Source of the DNA: PCC-7336 sp039817825
Lineage (GTDB): Bacteria > Cyanobacteriota > Cyanobacteriia > Thermostichales > PCC-7336
Assembly: GCA_039817825.1 (NCBI GenBank)
Contig: JBCBVA010000002.1
Coordinates: 44,047 to 108,046 of the forward strand
Direction of reading: 5' to 3'
Length of the DNA: 64,000 bases
A model generated the notes under the pieces. It was not told the DNA's origin and made no database searches. It saw nothing but the letters and a program-made list of their open reading frames with translations. Below, one piece after another: positions 47,099 to 57,058 of this stretch (positions are counted from its first letter, which is position 1; every line of letters starts with the position of its first letter). A program made the translations under genes and the position numbers.

Positions 47099-48307
47099 TT
47101 AACCGATTGAGCTGGAGCGGCGGGCCGTCAGCGGATGTTCGAGCGTCGCCAAATCTTGACTGGATATTTGGCTGGTGACGCGATCGTACAGCTCTTCCAA
47201 TTGAGAGATATTGCGGCTGAGAGTGTATCGCTGCAGCACTCGCTGGCGGGCTTTCACCCCCAGTAGCTGTGTAAACTCCCGCTGATCCCTCAGGACGGGC
47301 AAGAGGGTGGCCAATTCATTGGCGGTCTTGAAGGGGGACAGCACGATACCGGCTCCATCCCCGATCGCCTCACCATCGGCTCCGACATCGGTGGCGACGA
47401 CCGCCACACCACAAGCCATCGCTTCTAATAGGGATAGCGATAGCCCTTCAATTTGGGACGGCAAGATAAACACATCCGTCCCCCGCAAAATCTCAATGCG
47501 TCTGGCTTCGTTCGAAATATATCCTAGCCACTCAACTCCGTGTTCGGCGTTGTAGAAGCTTTTTAAGGTGGTGGCCATCGGTCCATCTCCGATGATGGCT
47601 AGCTTGGCTTCGGGGCCCATCTGGGCTTGTTTCCAGGCTTTTAACAAGGCTTCGACATTCTTCTCGGGGGAGATGCGTCCCTGGTACACAAACAGGCGCT
47701 CCACACCTAGCTCTTCTTTGATACCTGACGGTCCTGGAGAATACTTAGCCACATCGACGCCGTTGGGAATGATGGAAATGCGATCGCTCGGAACCCCCAT
47801 CTCTTCTAAAATCTGTTTCTGAATTTGGGAGAAGATGACCGTACTGTCGTAGTTTGCTAACGAAGGGGCGTAAAGCTTGTAGAGAAAATGCTGGGTGCGA
47901 GAGGCGATATTGCGACGGCGGCGATCGAATGCTGGATGGAATGTTGAAACCGCCGGAATCCCCAGATCTTTGTACAGTTCCGGCAGCGATAAATCGAGAG
48001 GAGAGAGGGTGAGGGAGGCGTGCACCAAGTCAGGCTGGATGTCTTGGAGTGCCTTGGCTAATACTTTGCTGGATTTTGGAGTGTGAATGGTGAGGATTTG
48101 GGACTTGTAGAGAAAGGGGAGGGAGACTTCTTCTTCCCAGCAGCCATCTTGGGTGACGCTACTATCCCGGGCATGTTGAGGACTGTCGTCGGCGAAATGA
48201 ATGAAGCTGACTCTATGTCCGCGCTGAACCAGTGCGTTAGTAACCTCCAGACCGTAGGTGACATTGCCACAGAACGGAGACTTCTTGCCCAGCCAAGCAA
48301 TATGCAT
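47099..48307 (-). CDS. Family 4 glycosyltransferase
   Basis: 402 residues of GT-B fold. An N-terminal Rossmann half starts MHIAWLGKKSPFCGNVTYGLEVTNALVQRGH. The C-terminal GT4 half includes VYQGRISPEKNVEALLKAWKQ and the nucleotide-sugar motif with EGLSLSLLEAMACGVAVVATDVGADGEAI (E-x7-E). The SPFCGNVTYG start marks a conserved cyanobacterial subfamily seen in membrane glycolipid or envelope synthesis contexts; exact substrate is unknown. Downstream of the MFS gene on the same strand. Confidence 0.85.
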   Translation of the reverse strand: MHIAWLGKKSPFCGNVTYGLEVTNALVQRGHRVSFIHFADDSPQHARDSSVTQDGCWEEEVSLPFLYKSQILTIHTPKSSKVLAKALQDIQPDLVHASLTLSPLDLSLPELYKDLGIPAVSTFHPAFDRRRRNIASRTQHFLYKLYAPSLANYDSTVIFSQIQKQILEEMGVPSDRISIIPNGVDVAKYSPGPSGIKEELGVERLFVYQGRISPEKNVEALLKAWKQAQMGPEAKLAIIGDGPMATTLKSFYNAEHGVEWLGYISNEARRIEILRGTDVFILPSQIEGLSLSLLEAMACGVAVVATDVGADGEAIGDGAGIVLSPFKTANELATLLPVLRDQREFTQLLGVKARQRVLQRYTLSRNISQLEELYDRVTSQISSQDLATLEHPLTARRSSSIG

Positions 48308-48572
48308 GCAGACAACCGAAACGTTTGTTTAACATTTTTAAAAGTAAGCGATATGAACGGTCGAGAGCAAATACTGCGAGGGTAAATTTCTTGTTCCTGG
48401 CTACAACCAGAGAATCGTTCGGATGGTCCCGCGATCTCGAGCAGCTCTGCAGCCCAGCACCGGCACGAGCAAGTAACACCCTGTCGGGGAGCAATCGAGT
48501 ATTCGTTTCCAAACGCTACAGTTTGCTCTAAATCGCTCGGGCCACTTGCGTGGCGTAATTGCAAGGAGGTGT

Positions 48573-50111
48573 TTAGCAGGGGGTGTCTGCATCCGCCCCC
48601 ATGGTGCCCCAGCCCACTAACCCCGATAGAACGGATAGAGCTGCCAGTGTCATCAGAACGGGCGATAAACCAAATTGATGCTCGGCCACGCTGGCCAACG
48701 CCAGGGGGAGCGACAGGGCAATATTGACCAAGTTATTTTGCAGACCAAACACTTTTCCTCGCATTGCCGCCGGCGTTTCTTCCTGAATCAGCGTTTGCAT
48801 CGGAACCCCAATCATGGCCCCTGCACAGCCCAGCCCCGCAATGGCGATCGCACTAGGCCATAACTGAGGGTCTATGAGGGCCAATACGAGGAGTGACGCT
48901 GCAACTCCACCCGAGCCGATCGCACTCCACATCTGTCGGGATAGTTTCGCTCCCCATTGCCCTACCACTAAGGCCCCAATGCCCATACCCGCACCAGCGG
49001 CTGCTAGCAACACGCCAAACTGAGCGGCTGACAAATCCGGGATTAATTCAGCCAGTCGCACTGCCAAAACAGCTAAAGCAGCAAAAATGGAAAACAAAAT
49101 CACCATCTGACCGATGGCAGACCGGACTCTGACACTGCGTCCCAAGTAGCGCAGTCCTTCGCGGATATCCTGCCACACTCGCCGCTCGCCCTCTGCATCG
49201 CGACTAGGTTGGCGATGCTCTCCGGTCACCATCGCCAGTAGAAGTGCCCCGGCAATGGCATATCCTCCGCCCACAGCCAGCTCTGACCCTAGCTCTGGCC
49301 CCCAGTTGAGCCACACAGAGGCCCGATTCGCTAACGCCAATAGCGGTTCCCCAATCGCAAACCCAATAATGACGGAGGCCATCATGGTGGTGGTGTACAG
49401 GGAATTGGCGGGCAATAAATTGCGCTTGCGTACAATTAGCGGGATGGCGGTTTGTTCGGCAGGGGCAAAAAATTGGGTCAATGTGGAGACGGCAAACGTA
49501 ATGCCCAACAGAGCGACAAAATCCAGCGGCCATCCCCACAAGAGAATGTTCGAATCCAACCCCAACAGCAGCAAGGGGACCGCCAGCACTAGGACACCGC
49601 GCACTACATTGGTGCCTACCATCACCCACTTTTTCGACCAGCGATCGACATACACCCCCGCGATCGAGCCAAACAATACCGCCGGGATGGTGAACGCCAC
49701 CATAATGGCTGCCACCCAAGCGCTAATGGAGTCTTGCTGTAGTGCGAAGTGGGATGACACGATCGCCACTAACAAGACTAAAAAAACCTTGTCGGCCAAC
49801 TGGGAAAAGATTTGCCCGGCCCACAGCACAAGGAAGTTCTTATTTTGCAGGACGTCGGCGTAGCTGCCCTCAGTAGGTGCGTCACAGGCCGGGTCGAGGG
49901 ATGGGATTGCTGGTTTGCTCTCGGTGCGAGCTGGGTCAAGTCGATCGGACTCGGTGCGCTCTGAGTTGATGCGAGCGGGATCGGTATATTGCTCCGCAGT
50001 CCTATGGCAGGAATTTTCAGGAATCGAATGATTGGAGAAATTGGGCGAAATCGAGTCGGAACCTTCAGCGGAAGAGGGGGGAGTTAGTACGGGGTCCTCA
50101 AGCCGGTCCAT
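48573..50111 (-). CDS. MFS transporter with low-complexity N-terminus
   Basis: 512 residues from the ATG at 50111; the frame is open upstream and the start is uncertain. After a hydrophilic tail of about 85 residues containing a repeated DPARTES-type motif, the MFS domain starts SYADVLQNKNFLVLWAGQIFSQLADKVFLVLLVAIV, with about 12 helices. GSIAGVYVDRWSKKWVMV is the loop 2-3 motif and GKVFGLQNNLVNIALSLPLAL lies in the C-terminal half. This resembles the MFS_3 / enterobactin-exporter-like group. Substrate is unknown. Confidence 0.82.
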   Translation of the reverse strand: MDRLEDPVLTPPSSAEGSDSISPNFSNHSIPENSCHRTAEQYTDPARINSERTESDRLDPARTESKPAIPSLDPACDAPTEGSYADVLQNKNFLVLWAGQIFSQLADKVFLVLLVAIVSSHFALQQDSISAWVAAIMVAFTIPAVLFGSIAGVYVDRWSKKWVMVGTNVVRGVLVLAVPLLLLGLDSNILLWGWPLDFVALLGITFAVSTLTQFFAPAEQTAIPLIVRKRNLLPANSLYTTTMMASVIIGFAIGEPLLALANRASVWLNWGPELGSELAVGGGYAIAGALLLAMVTGEHRQPSRDAEGERRVWQDIREGLRYLGRSVRVRSAIGQMVILFSIFAALAVLAVRLAELIPDLSAAQFGVLLAAAGAGMGIGALVVGQWGAKLSRQMWSAIGSGGVAASLLVLALIDPQLWPSAIAIAGLGCAGAMIGVPMQTLIQEETPAAMRGKVFGLQNNLVNIALSLPLALASVAEHQFGLSPVLMTLAALSVLSGLVGWGTMGADADTPC

Positions 50112-50383
50112 AGATATTGCAAACGAAACAGTGTGGAAGTGCGGTCTGGATATTGGGAAGGCCATCCCTAGATTTATAGTAACGGGCAACGGAGGGCGAT
50201 CGAACCTCTCTTGATGGATTCTTTGGCAGAATGCGAGGAGGCTCAGCTTGCCCGAGTCGATCGTTGAACCGAACGGTATTCCAGCCCCAAATTGCACAAC
50301 TCTGAGGGCACGGTTAGTGCCCTAGCTACCCGAATTTGAATACGCTGACCCCTTCTCCTGACGTTCTGACAAGCGATTCCCGC

Positions 50384-52171
50384 TTACTGAGTCTGAATGA
50401 GCGGATCGACTACGCCACGTTGGAATTGCTCGGTAAAGATGCTGATGACCCGTCGTTGGCGGGTGCGGATGTTGGCGCTAATGGACATCCCAGATTGCAA
50501 AGGAAAGTCGATCTCGTTCACCTGCAAGACCTGAGCATCCAACTGAATCTCGGCCGGAAATGCTTCGAACTGCCGGTTCGTCTCGGGATCGGGAGGAAGG
50601 GCATCGGAGCCAATATGAACCAGTTCACCCTTGATATCGCCAAATTCGCTGTAGGAATACGAGTCGATGCGCACATCAACAGGCATGCCTATGCGTAAGA
50701 AGCCAATATCGCGGTTGGTGATAAACACGCGGGCCACCAGAGTATCGCCAGGGACAATCCGCACTACGGGCTCGCTGTTATTGACCACGGCCCCCACCCG
50801 TGGAGTTTGTAAGTCAAAGATGGTCCCGCTGATGGGGGCACGAATCTCTTCGTATAGCTGAGTCTGCTCCACCTGCGTTAGTTCGGATTCTGACTCAATC
50901 AGTTGCTGATCCACCTCGCGCAAGCGCGTATTCCAGTTGCGCTGATACTCGGTAGTAGTAGATGTAACTTGTTCGCTGGCCTGAGCGATCGCAAAATTAA
51001 GTTCGTTTTGCTGTTCGGTAATGCGCTCGATCTCCGACAAGTTGGTTTGTACCTCTTGCTGCTGGCGAAGGTATTGCAGGCGAGACACGCCACCTTCTTC
51101 AAACAGCGGCTCGATATCTCCCAAAATGGTCTCGTTGAGTTCCAAATTGGCTCGCTCGTTGCGCAATTGCACATTCGCTTGGGCTAACTGTTGTCGTAGC
51201 TGATCGATCTGCAGGCGGGCGGCTTCGCCATCGGCGCGAAAGCGCTCGGAATTGGAGCGATACAGATCGCTGGCCTCGGATGACCAGCTCAACTCTTCGG
51301 CACGATTGGCGATGAGGGCCTGATAGACGGCTCGTTCCTCTTGCAGCAACGATCGCCGTTCCTGAATCGATTCAGCCTGAGCGGTCGACACAGTGGCATC
51401 TAACCGCATCATTAGGTCTCCGGCTTCAACCGTTTCCCCTTCCCGAATGAAAATCTCAGACACCACACCCGGTACGGGGACCTGCACCTCCTGAACGGTT
51501 CCGCTGGGTTCAAGCTTGCCGCGAGCCGGGACGGCGGCCTCAATTTTGGCAAACGTGGCCCACAAAATGGCTCCGGCAGATGCGCCGACGATGGTGCGCA
51601 AGATCCAACGGGACCAGACGGGGTCTTGGCGCAAGACGACTGGTTGGTCAAAACGGTGTAAATCTTGTTGCGTGGGAGATTTGGCCGCTAGTGCGGTGAC
51701 ATCATCTGCCGCAGCGATCGCCGCTCCTGTTCCCACCGGTGCCAAGGCAGACCCAGTATTATTCGCGTCAACCAACCGCTCCAACATGCCGGGGCTGAGC
51801 TGCACGAACCCTTTATGAACCGAGCGAATAGCGCTGAGCAAGTCCTCTTCAGAGGCCGTTTTGAGCAGATATCCCTTCGCCCCAGCCTGTAGGGCCTGCG
51901 ACACGACATCCACCCCATCCATCGTGGTCAGCACCAAAATCTTGGTATTGGGATGATTTTGGCCGGCAGCCTTGACGACATCGAGGCCGTTAGTGCCGGG
52001 CATTTCCAAGTCCACCAGTGCTACATCTGGCTGCAGCATGGCAATTTGTTCGAGAGCCGTGTCGCCGTCTGCCGCCGTTCCGATCACTTCCATGTCCGGC
52101 TGATGCTCGACAAACATTCGCAACATTTGGCGAACGGTTTTCAGGTCATCAACAATTAAGATGCGAATCAT
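50384..52171 (-). CDS. HlyD-type membrane fusion protein with N-terminal receiver domain
   Basis: 595 residues, one frame. Residues 1-122 are a complete NarL-type receiver: Asp8, Asp9, phospho-acceptor Asp54 (LVDLEMPGTNG), Thr82 and Lys104 (GYLLKTAS). A linker leads to one membrane helix at about 188-208. The periplasmic part is a HlyD adaptor: lipoyl-like halves (KLEPSGTVQEVQVPVPGVVSEIFIREGETV and YEEIRAPISGTIFDLQTP), a coiled coil at about 265-440, and the C-terminal domain with RIGMPVDVRIDSYSYSEFG. GAGGAT lies 8 bases before the ATG. It is the last gene of the secretion cluster. The adaptor role is established for the family; control through the receiver is inference. Confidence 0.9.
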   Translation of the reverse strand: MIRILIVDDLKTVRQMLRMFVEHQPDMEVIGTAADGDTALEQIAMLQPDVALVDLEMPGTNGLDVVKAAGQNHPNTKILVLTTMDGVDVVSQALQAGAKGYLLKTASEEDLLSAIRSVHKGFVQLSPGMLERLVDANNTGSALAPVGTGAAIAAADDVTALAAKSPTQQDLHRFDQPVVLRQDPVWSRWILRTIVGASAGAILWATFAKIEAAVPARGKLEPSGTVQEVQVPVPGVVSEIFIREGETVEAGDLMMRLDATVSTAQAESIQERRSLLQEERAVYQALIANRAEELSWSSEASDLYRSNSERFRADGEAARLQIDQLRQQLAQANVQLRNERANLELNETILGDIEPLFEEGGVSRLQYLRQQQEVQTNLSEIERITEQQNELNFAIAQASEQVTSTTTEYQRNWNTRLREVDQQLIESESELTQVEQTQLYEEIRAPISGTIFDLQTPRVGAVVNNSEPVVRIVPGDTLVARVFITNRDIGFLRIGMPVDVRIDSYSYSEFGDIKGELVHIGSDALPPDPETNRQFEAFPAEIQLDAQVLQVNEIDFPLQSGMSISANIRTRQRRVISIFTEQFQRGVVDPLIQTQ

Positions 52172-52405
52172 CGGGCAGATCCTCTATGGATTCCTCTAAA
52201 GGAGTCAAGTGAGATGGGCAAACGAACAAGGATAGACGCGAGCAATGGGAGACACAAGATTGGTGGCTAAGGCTGGGAGCGCCTAACACTCTGGGGGAAA
52301 GTATTCAACGCCAAGCGCTGTTGTGCTGGAGCGTGGCTGGCCAGGCAATGAGTTATTTTTATTGTCGTATTTCGCTGCTCCATAAAGATCGCTGGACTGC
52401 GCAGA

Positions 52406-55400
52406 TTATGTCATCGCTTCTTGCTGTTGATACAGGGTGTAGTACCGCCCTCGCAATGCCATCAGCTCATCATGGGTGCCTTGCTCTGCCAATACCCCTT
52501 TATCCATCATCACAATCGTGTCTGCCTGCCGGATTGTGCTGAGTCTGTGGGTGATGAAGAATACCGTACGGTCGGAAAATGTCTTGGCGAGGTTGTTGCA
52601 CACTTGCCGCTCGGAATTGTAATCAAGGGCGCTGGTGGCCTCGTCCATGATCAGCAACGTCGGATTTTGTAGCACAACCCGAGCGATCGCGATCCGCTGC
52701 CGTTGCCCACCCGACAAGCCGGTGCCGCGCTCTCCCACGCGCGTGTTGTAGCCATTGGGCAGCTCCATGATGAATTCGTGAGCAAAGGCTACTTTGGCAG
52801 CGTTGACGATCTCCTCAACAGAGGCATCGGGGTTGGTGAGGGCGATGTTTTCCTGAATCGTGCCCTCGAACAGTAACGAGTCCTGGAGCACCATCCCGAT
52901 CTGACGTCGTAACGAGTAGAGATCGACCTTGCGGGTGTCGTAGCGATCGACCGTAATGCGCCCTTCAGCCGGATCGTAGAGTCGCATCAACAGCTTCATT
53001 AGAGTGCTCTTACCCGAGCCACTTTGTCCGACAATGCCGACGAATTGACCGGGGGAGAAGGTCAAGTTAACGGACTTTAGTTGTAGCGGGCCGCTGTCCT
53101 TAAACCGGAAGCTGATGTTCTCGAAGACCACCGCACCTTTGATAGTAGGCATCGGGATGTTATTGAGATCGTCCCCTTCTACTTCTTGAGGATGATCGAG
53201 AATGTCGCTCAATCGTTCCAGAGACAGAGCTGTTTCTTGGAAGTTCTGCCACAGTTGAATCAAGCGCAGCAGCGGCTGCGTAACATACCCCGAAATAATC
53301 CGGAATGCAATCACTTGACCTAAAGTTAGGTCGCCACTCAGCACCAGAGCCGAGCCCACCCACAGCAGCAACAGTCCGGAAAGCTTGTTCAAGAAAGCAC
53401 TGACAGAGCCAGCGGTGCTGGAGGTAATCACCGTTTTGAAGCCAGCACTGACGTAGCGAGCGTATTTTTGCTGCCACTGCCAACGGGTAGATAGCTCGAT
53501 ATTTTGGGCCTTCACCGTTTCGATACCCGAAACAGCTTCAACTAAATACGCTTGAGTTGCCGCATTGCGCTCTGCTTTCAACCGCACCTGTTGTCGCAAT
53601 ACTGGGGCAACTGTCAGTGTGAGCAGGGCAAAGAGGGGAACGGTGGATAGAGCCACAATGGTCAGCAGCCAGCTGTAGATCAGCATTACGCCGATGTAGA
53701 CCACTGAAAAAATGGCGTCCAGCACCACCGTCAGCGCGGTTCCGGTGAGAAATTGGCGAATATTTTCTAGCTCGTTAACTCGGCTCGCCAATTCTCCTAC
53801 TGGTCGCCTGCCAAAATAACGCATGGGTAAGTGCAGCAAGTGATTAATCACCTGCGTTCCCAACGTCATGTCAATTCGGTTCGTGGTATCCGCAAATAGA
53901 TTGGTACGAATGGCGGTCAGAATACCTTCGAACAGGGCTACTGCAATCAGCAAGCCACCCAAAACATTCAGGGTGGAGAGGCTTCCCTGTACGATCACCT
54001 TGTCAATGATGATTTGCACCATCAACGGGTTGGCCAGGGCAAAGAGCTGCACGAAGATCGACGCAATCAGAACTTCCAGCAGTACTTTGCGGTACTTAAC
54101 GATAGAAGGCCAAAACCATTTGAGGCTAAACCGCTGTTCGGGGGTGTACTGCGTCTTTTGCAGCGAGACCACTTCGATTTCGTCGCCTGCTGCCTGCACG
54201 AAATCATCAATCGAGATCGTGCGCATCCCTTCCTCGGGAATGGCGATGGTCAGCTCTTTAGCGTTGGCTGCAAACACAACGATCAACCGTTCGCGCCATT
54301 CCACCATCGACGGGGTCTGAATTTGCCCGATCGCCACCGAAGGAGCTGCAAACAGCTGAGCGTTCAAGCCCATCATTTCGGCGATCGCCCCACAGGCTTG
54401 CAGAGAAACACTCCCCACCCGCTCCTGCTGATTGAGCAACACTCGCCGCACCACATCCCTGCGGAAAGGAACGTTGAAGTATTGGCTCAGCATTTGGAAG
54501 CAGGCCATCGGAGCATCGATGGGGCCGCGTCCGCGGACGAACGGGAAGCGTTCGCTAGAGGCTTGACGGCGTTGCTTACGGGTAGCGGGTAGGGTTTCCA
54601 GTGCCCCTTCTGCGAAGGGAATCTCGGCAGAATTTACGGCGATCTCGCTGCTACCGCTGCTGGCCAATGCTGCGCTTTTGGTTGCTTTGGTGCTGCTGGC
54701 GACCGATAGGGCATGGGCAACCGAACTCGAACTCAGCAAGGCTGTGACGGGGATACCAATCAGCCGTAAGGAGGTTCCCATCTCCGCGAGTAAGCGCTGT
54801 GCATCCCCAACGGATTCAACTTCGCTACCGGCGGCAACTCCGTTGCTAACCAGCCACAGAGTATCTTCATCCAGTGCTTCGGCATCGGTGGCCCGCTCCA
54901 CCATTTGGAGAGAAGCTTGGGGGGCCAGCTTGAGGGCCAGCTCCCGCAGATCGCTAACCCCCTGGCGTTCGTACACTACTTTGCCGTCCGCTCGGCCTTT
55001 CAGGTAGATACCCAACAGGTCGAACACCTCCAGCAATTGGGGAGTTTGGGTCCATGCCAACAGCTCGGGGTAGCGATCGAGCAGCTCCAAAAAGGCTGTC
55101 GATGGCATGACAGCAGCGGTGGATTCGGTAGAGGAGATCACGGCTTCACAGGGGCGATCTCGCACCAATCCCAACCATCCCACTAATTGGCCAGTGCCCA
55201 GCGAGCCCATAGATGCAGGCATACTGGTATCGGGATCGTGGCCAATCGTTCGAGCCTGTCCCTTCGATAACACATAAATTTGGCCGGGCAGCCGATCTCT
55301 CGGCACCATTGGCTGGCCCATCCGGTACCGCACCCACTTCACCTTCTGGCTCAGTTGCGCCACTGCTTTGGGAGGCAATCGATCGAACGGCGGCTGCTGG

Positions 55401-55444
55401 CCCAGCCACGTGTCGGTTGAAGAAGGAGAGGATGTTGAAGTCAT
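52406..55444 (-). CDS. Type I secretion ABC exporter with cNMP-binding-like and C39-like domains
   Basis: 1012 residues. Order: a cNMP-binding-type domain (about 20-150; PBC-like segment GWLGLVRDRPCEAVISS, lacking the canonical Glu and Arg), a linker, a C39-like domain (about 300-430), six-helix ABC membrane domain (445-720) and nucleotide-binding domain with GQSGSGKST, LSGGQRQR, LIMDEATSALD and THRLST. In the C39 part DCG of peptidases is replaced by DAPMACF and the His region reads MVEWRERL, so cleavage is unlikely, as in HlyB. Synechocystis sll1180 has the same layout. The ppiC-type gene is 88 bases upstream and the HlyD gene 234 bases downstream. Confidence 0.93.
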   Translation of the reverse strand: MTSTSSPSSTDTWLGQQPPFDRLPPKAVAQLSQKVKWVRYRMGQPMVPRDRLPGQIYVLSKGQARTIGHDPDTSMPASMGSLGTGQLVGWLGLVRDRPCEAVISSTESTAAVMPSTAFLELLDRYPELLAWTQTPQLLEVFDLLGIYLKGRADGKVVYERQGVSDLRELALKLAPQASLQMVERATDAEALDEDTLWLVSNGVAAGSEVESVGDAQRLLAEMGTSLRLIGIPVTALLSSSSVAHALSVASSTKATKSAALASSGSSEIAVNSAEIPFAEGALETLPATRKQRRQASSERFPFVRGRGPIDAPMACFQMLSQYFNVPFRRDVVRRVLLNQQERVGSVSLQACGAIAEMMGLNAQLFAAPSVAIGQIQTPSMVEWRERLIVVFAANAKELTIAIPEEGMRTISIDDFVQAAGDEIEVVSLQKTQYTPEQRFSLKWFWPSIVKYRKVLLEVLIASIFVQLFALANPLMVQIIIDKVIVQGSLSTLNVLGGLLIAVALFEGILTAIRTNLFADTTNRIDMTLGTQVINHLLHLPMRYFGRRPVGELASRVNELENIRQFLTGTALTVVLDAIFSVVYIGVMLIYSWLLTIVALSTVPLFALLTLTVAPVLRQQVRLKAERNAATQAYLVEAVSGIETVKAQNIELSTRWQWQQKYARYVSAGFKTVITSSTAGSVSAFLNKLSGLLLLWVGSALVLSGDLTLGQVIAFRIISGYVTQPLLRLIQLWQNFQETALSLERLSDILDHPQEVEGDDLNNIPMPTIKGAVVFENISFRFKDSGPLQLKSVNLTFSPGQFVGIVGQSGSGKSTLMKLLMRLYDPAEGRITVDRYDTRKVDLYSLRRQIGMVLQDSLLFEGTIQENIALTNPDASVEEIVNAAKVAFAHEFIMELPNGYNTRVGERGTGLSGGQRQRIAIARVVLQNPTLLIMDEATSALDYNSERQVCNNLAKTFSDRTVFFITHRLSTIRQADTIVMMDKGVLAEQGTHDELMALRGRYYTLYQQQEAMT

Positions 55445-55531
55445 AGTGCCGTCTTAGAATGGCCGTTACTTCGATGCTGCTTGGGATACTGCTTGCTAGG
55501 GATGCCCAGCGTATGGTGGCCGCTGAAATTG

Positions 55532-56311
55532 CTACTGTGGTGCTGCATCTGGTTCCGCAGGCTTGTTGTGGCGAGCCAGAACCTCCCCAACCTGTTCGCC
55601 CAACCACTCGTCATAGAGTTGAGTCAGCAATGTTTGGCGCATGGCATCGTCCAGCTTAGCCGGTAGCATTTGTTCCAAGCGCACAATGACATTCCACTTA
55701 TCCAGCCGTACCGGAGGATGGAGCTGGCCCGGCTGGCTAGAGGACAAGATTTGAATCAAAGAGGGATGAATATTCCCCAATGGGACGGGGCCGACCATTC
55801 CACCAGTCTTGGCTTCGGGGCCCTGGCTGTACTGGCTGGCAATGTCGCCAAAGACTTTGTCATCTTCCTGCAATCGAAAATACAGCTCTTGAGCTGCATA
55901 GGCATCGTCCGTTCGAATTAGGGAGTAGATGGCCTTGTCGTATTGTGTTTTGTTGTCTAGGAAGTAGCCATCCAGTTGAGACTCCCAGCGATCTTGCTTG
56001 TATTGCTCGATTTTAAGCGTGCGTTCTAACCGACCTCTGAGCACCTCTGACGTTAAACCGTTATGGGCCAGCCAAGCATCAAACTGCTCCTCGGATTGGA
56101 TCTGATTGCGCATCCGGAGTTGAGCTACCCCATCGTCAATGGCTCCTGGCTCTAGCGTTACCGAGGAGATCGCGTCATCAATCACCAACTCCCGCACCAG
56201 TTGAGGCATCAACTGGTAACGTTCCAGCAAGGCGGGTAGATGTTCTGAGCCGATCGTGCGGGACCCAATTGACAGGGAAAATGCCACCGTTTGTGCAGGG
56301 GTCGATACCAT
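55532..56311 (-). CDS. Parvulin-type peptidyl-prolyl isomerase (PpiC/SurA-like)
   Basis: 259 residues, no signal peptide evident. An N-terminal SurA-like helical region (LLERYQLMPQLVRELVIDDAISSV) precedes a rotamase domain: KAIYSLIRTDDAYAAQELYFRLQEDDKVFGDIASQYSQGPEAKTGGMVGPVPLGNIHPSL, then VIVRLEQMLPAKLD. AGGAG lies 4 bases before the ATG. As first gene of the secretion cluster, it may keep the secreted protein or the exporter in a transport-competent form; the absence of a signal suggests cytosolic action. This gene order is known to me from other cyanobacterial type I systems. Confidence 0.88.
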   Translation of the reverse strand: MVSTPAQTVAFSLSIGSRTIGSEHLPALLERYQLMPQLVRELVIDDAISSVTLEPGAIDDGVAQLRMRNQIQSEEQFDAWLAHNGLTSEVLRGRLERTLKIEQYKQDRWESQLDGYFLDNKTQYDKAIYSLIRTDDAYAAQELYFRLQEDDKVFGDIASQYSQGPEAKTGGMVGPVPLGNIHPSLIQILSSSQPGQLHPPVRLDKWNVIVRLEQMLPAKLDDAMRQTLLTQLYDEWLGEQVGEVLARHNKPAEPDAAPQ

Positions 56312-57058
56312 ATCGCTCCTAGTTTACTGGCTGAATCTGCGCTCGTTTTGCTGCTTCGGGATGTCACTTTACCCAAAAACGAACCGTATCCATCTGAATC
56401 CAAACAAGGATTGCACATCCCTGGGCCACTTTGAGTCACGCATTTCGCTCTCCGGTTCGAGTACAACCTCAATACCGGCAGGCATTAGGGCTCTTATTCT
56501 TGCTGAATTGAGGGGCAAACGCTGGGTGGTGCCATGCTGTTGTGCGGTGAATGATTGGTGGGGCAATGGAACAAATATTAAAAAATCAGTTTGTTTGTGC
56601 CAATTCTTAAAGATGGGGGCAGTAGCTATTGAACAGAAAAGTTAAGGGAAGGGCTAGCTGGCCGAGTCGATCTGAGCGATTGTGCTGTTTCTGGCATTGG
56701 TTCCAGTCGTGCCCTTTCTGGCCTATCTGCCCATTTCTAAGGACGTCAATCCCGAGCACCTATACCAGTGGCCGAACCACTGCAGACAGTTCCAGCGACG
56801 CTCTCCCCTGACTAGGTCTAGAAGTCTCTGTCCTAACTGAATGGCAAACACTATTCAGTCGGGTTCAAGCCTCATGTCCGCGTCTGGGGAGAACAGTCAG
56901 CCTCAACGGAGTACAGTGGGCGATCGCGATCCGTGTTGGGTGGGAGTTAGGGCGTACTGGGAAACAGCGGCCACGTGTTGCGATAGAGGGTTGCTTGACG
57001 AGCTATTAAATTCGGTGATTGATAGAGTGTACTACCCCCTATTGCGACCTGTTTTCCT
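56312..57058. other. 747-base gene-poor stretch before the lipid-A-related gene
   Basis: Lower GC than neighbours. Contains copy 2 of the hairpin-plus-core repeat (56766-56854). Short open frames give no recognisable protein. Confidence 0.45.
56766..56854. repeat. Hairpin plus 48-base core, dispersed repeat copy 2
   Basis: A 6 bp stem (CAGTGG 56766-56771, CCACTG 56777-56782) with 5-base loop precedes a core at 56807-56854 that starts CCTGACTA and ends TGGCAAACACTAT. The stem sequence differs from copy 1 at 41173-41192 but the hairpin is kept. Confidence 0.6.
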
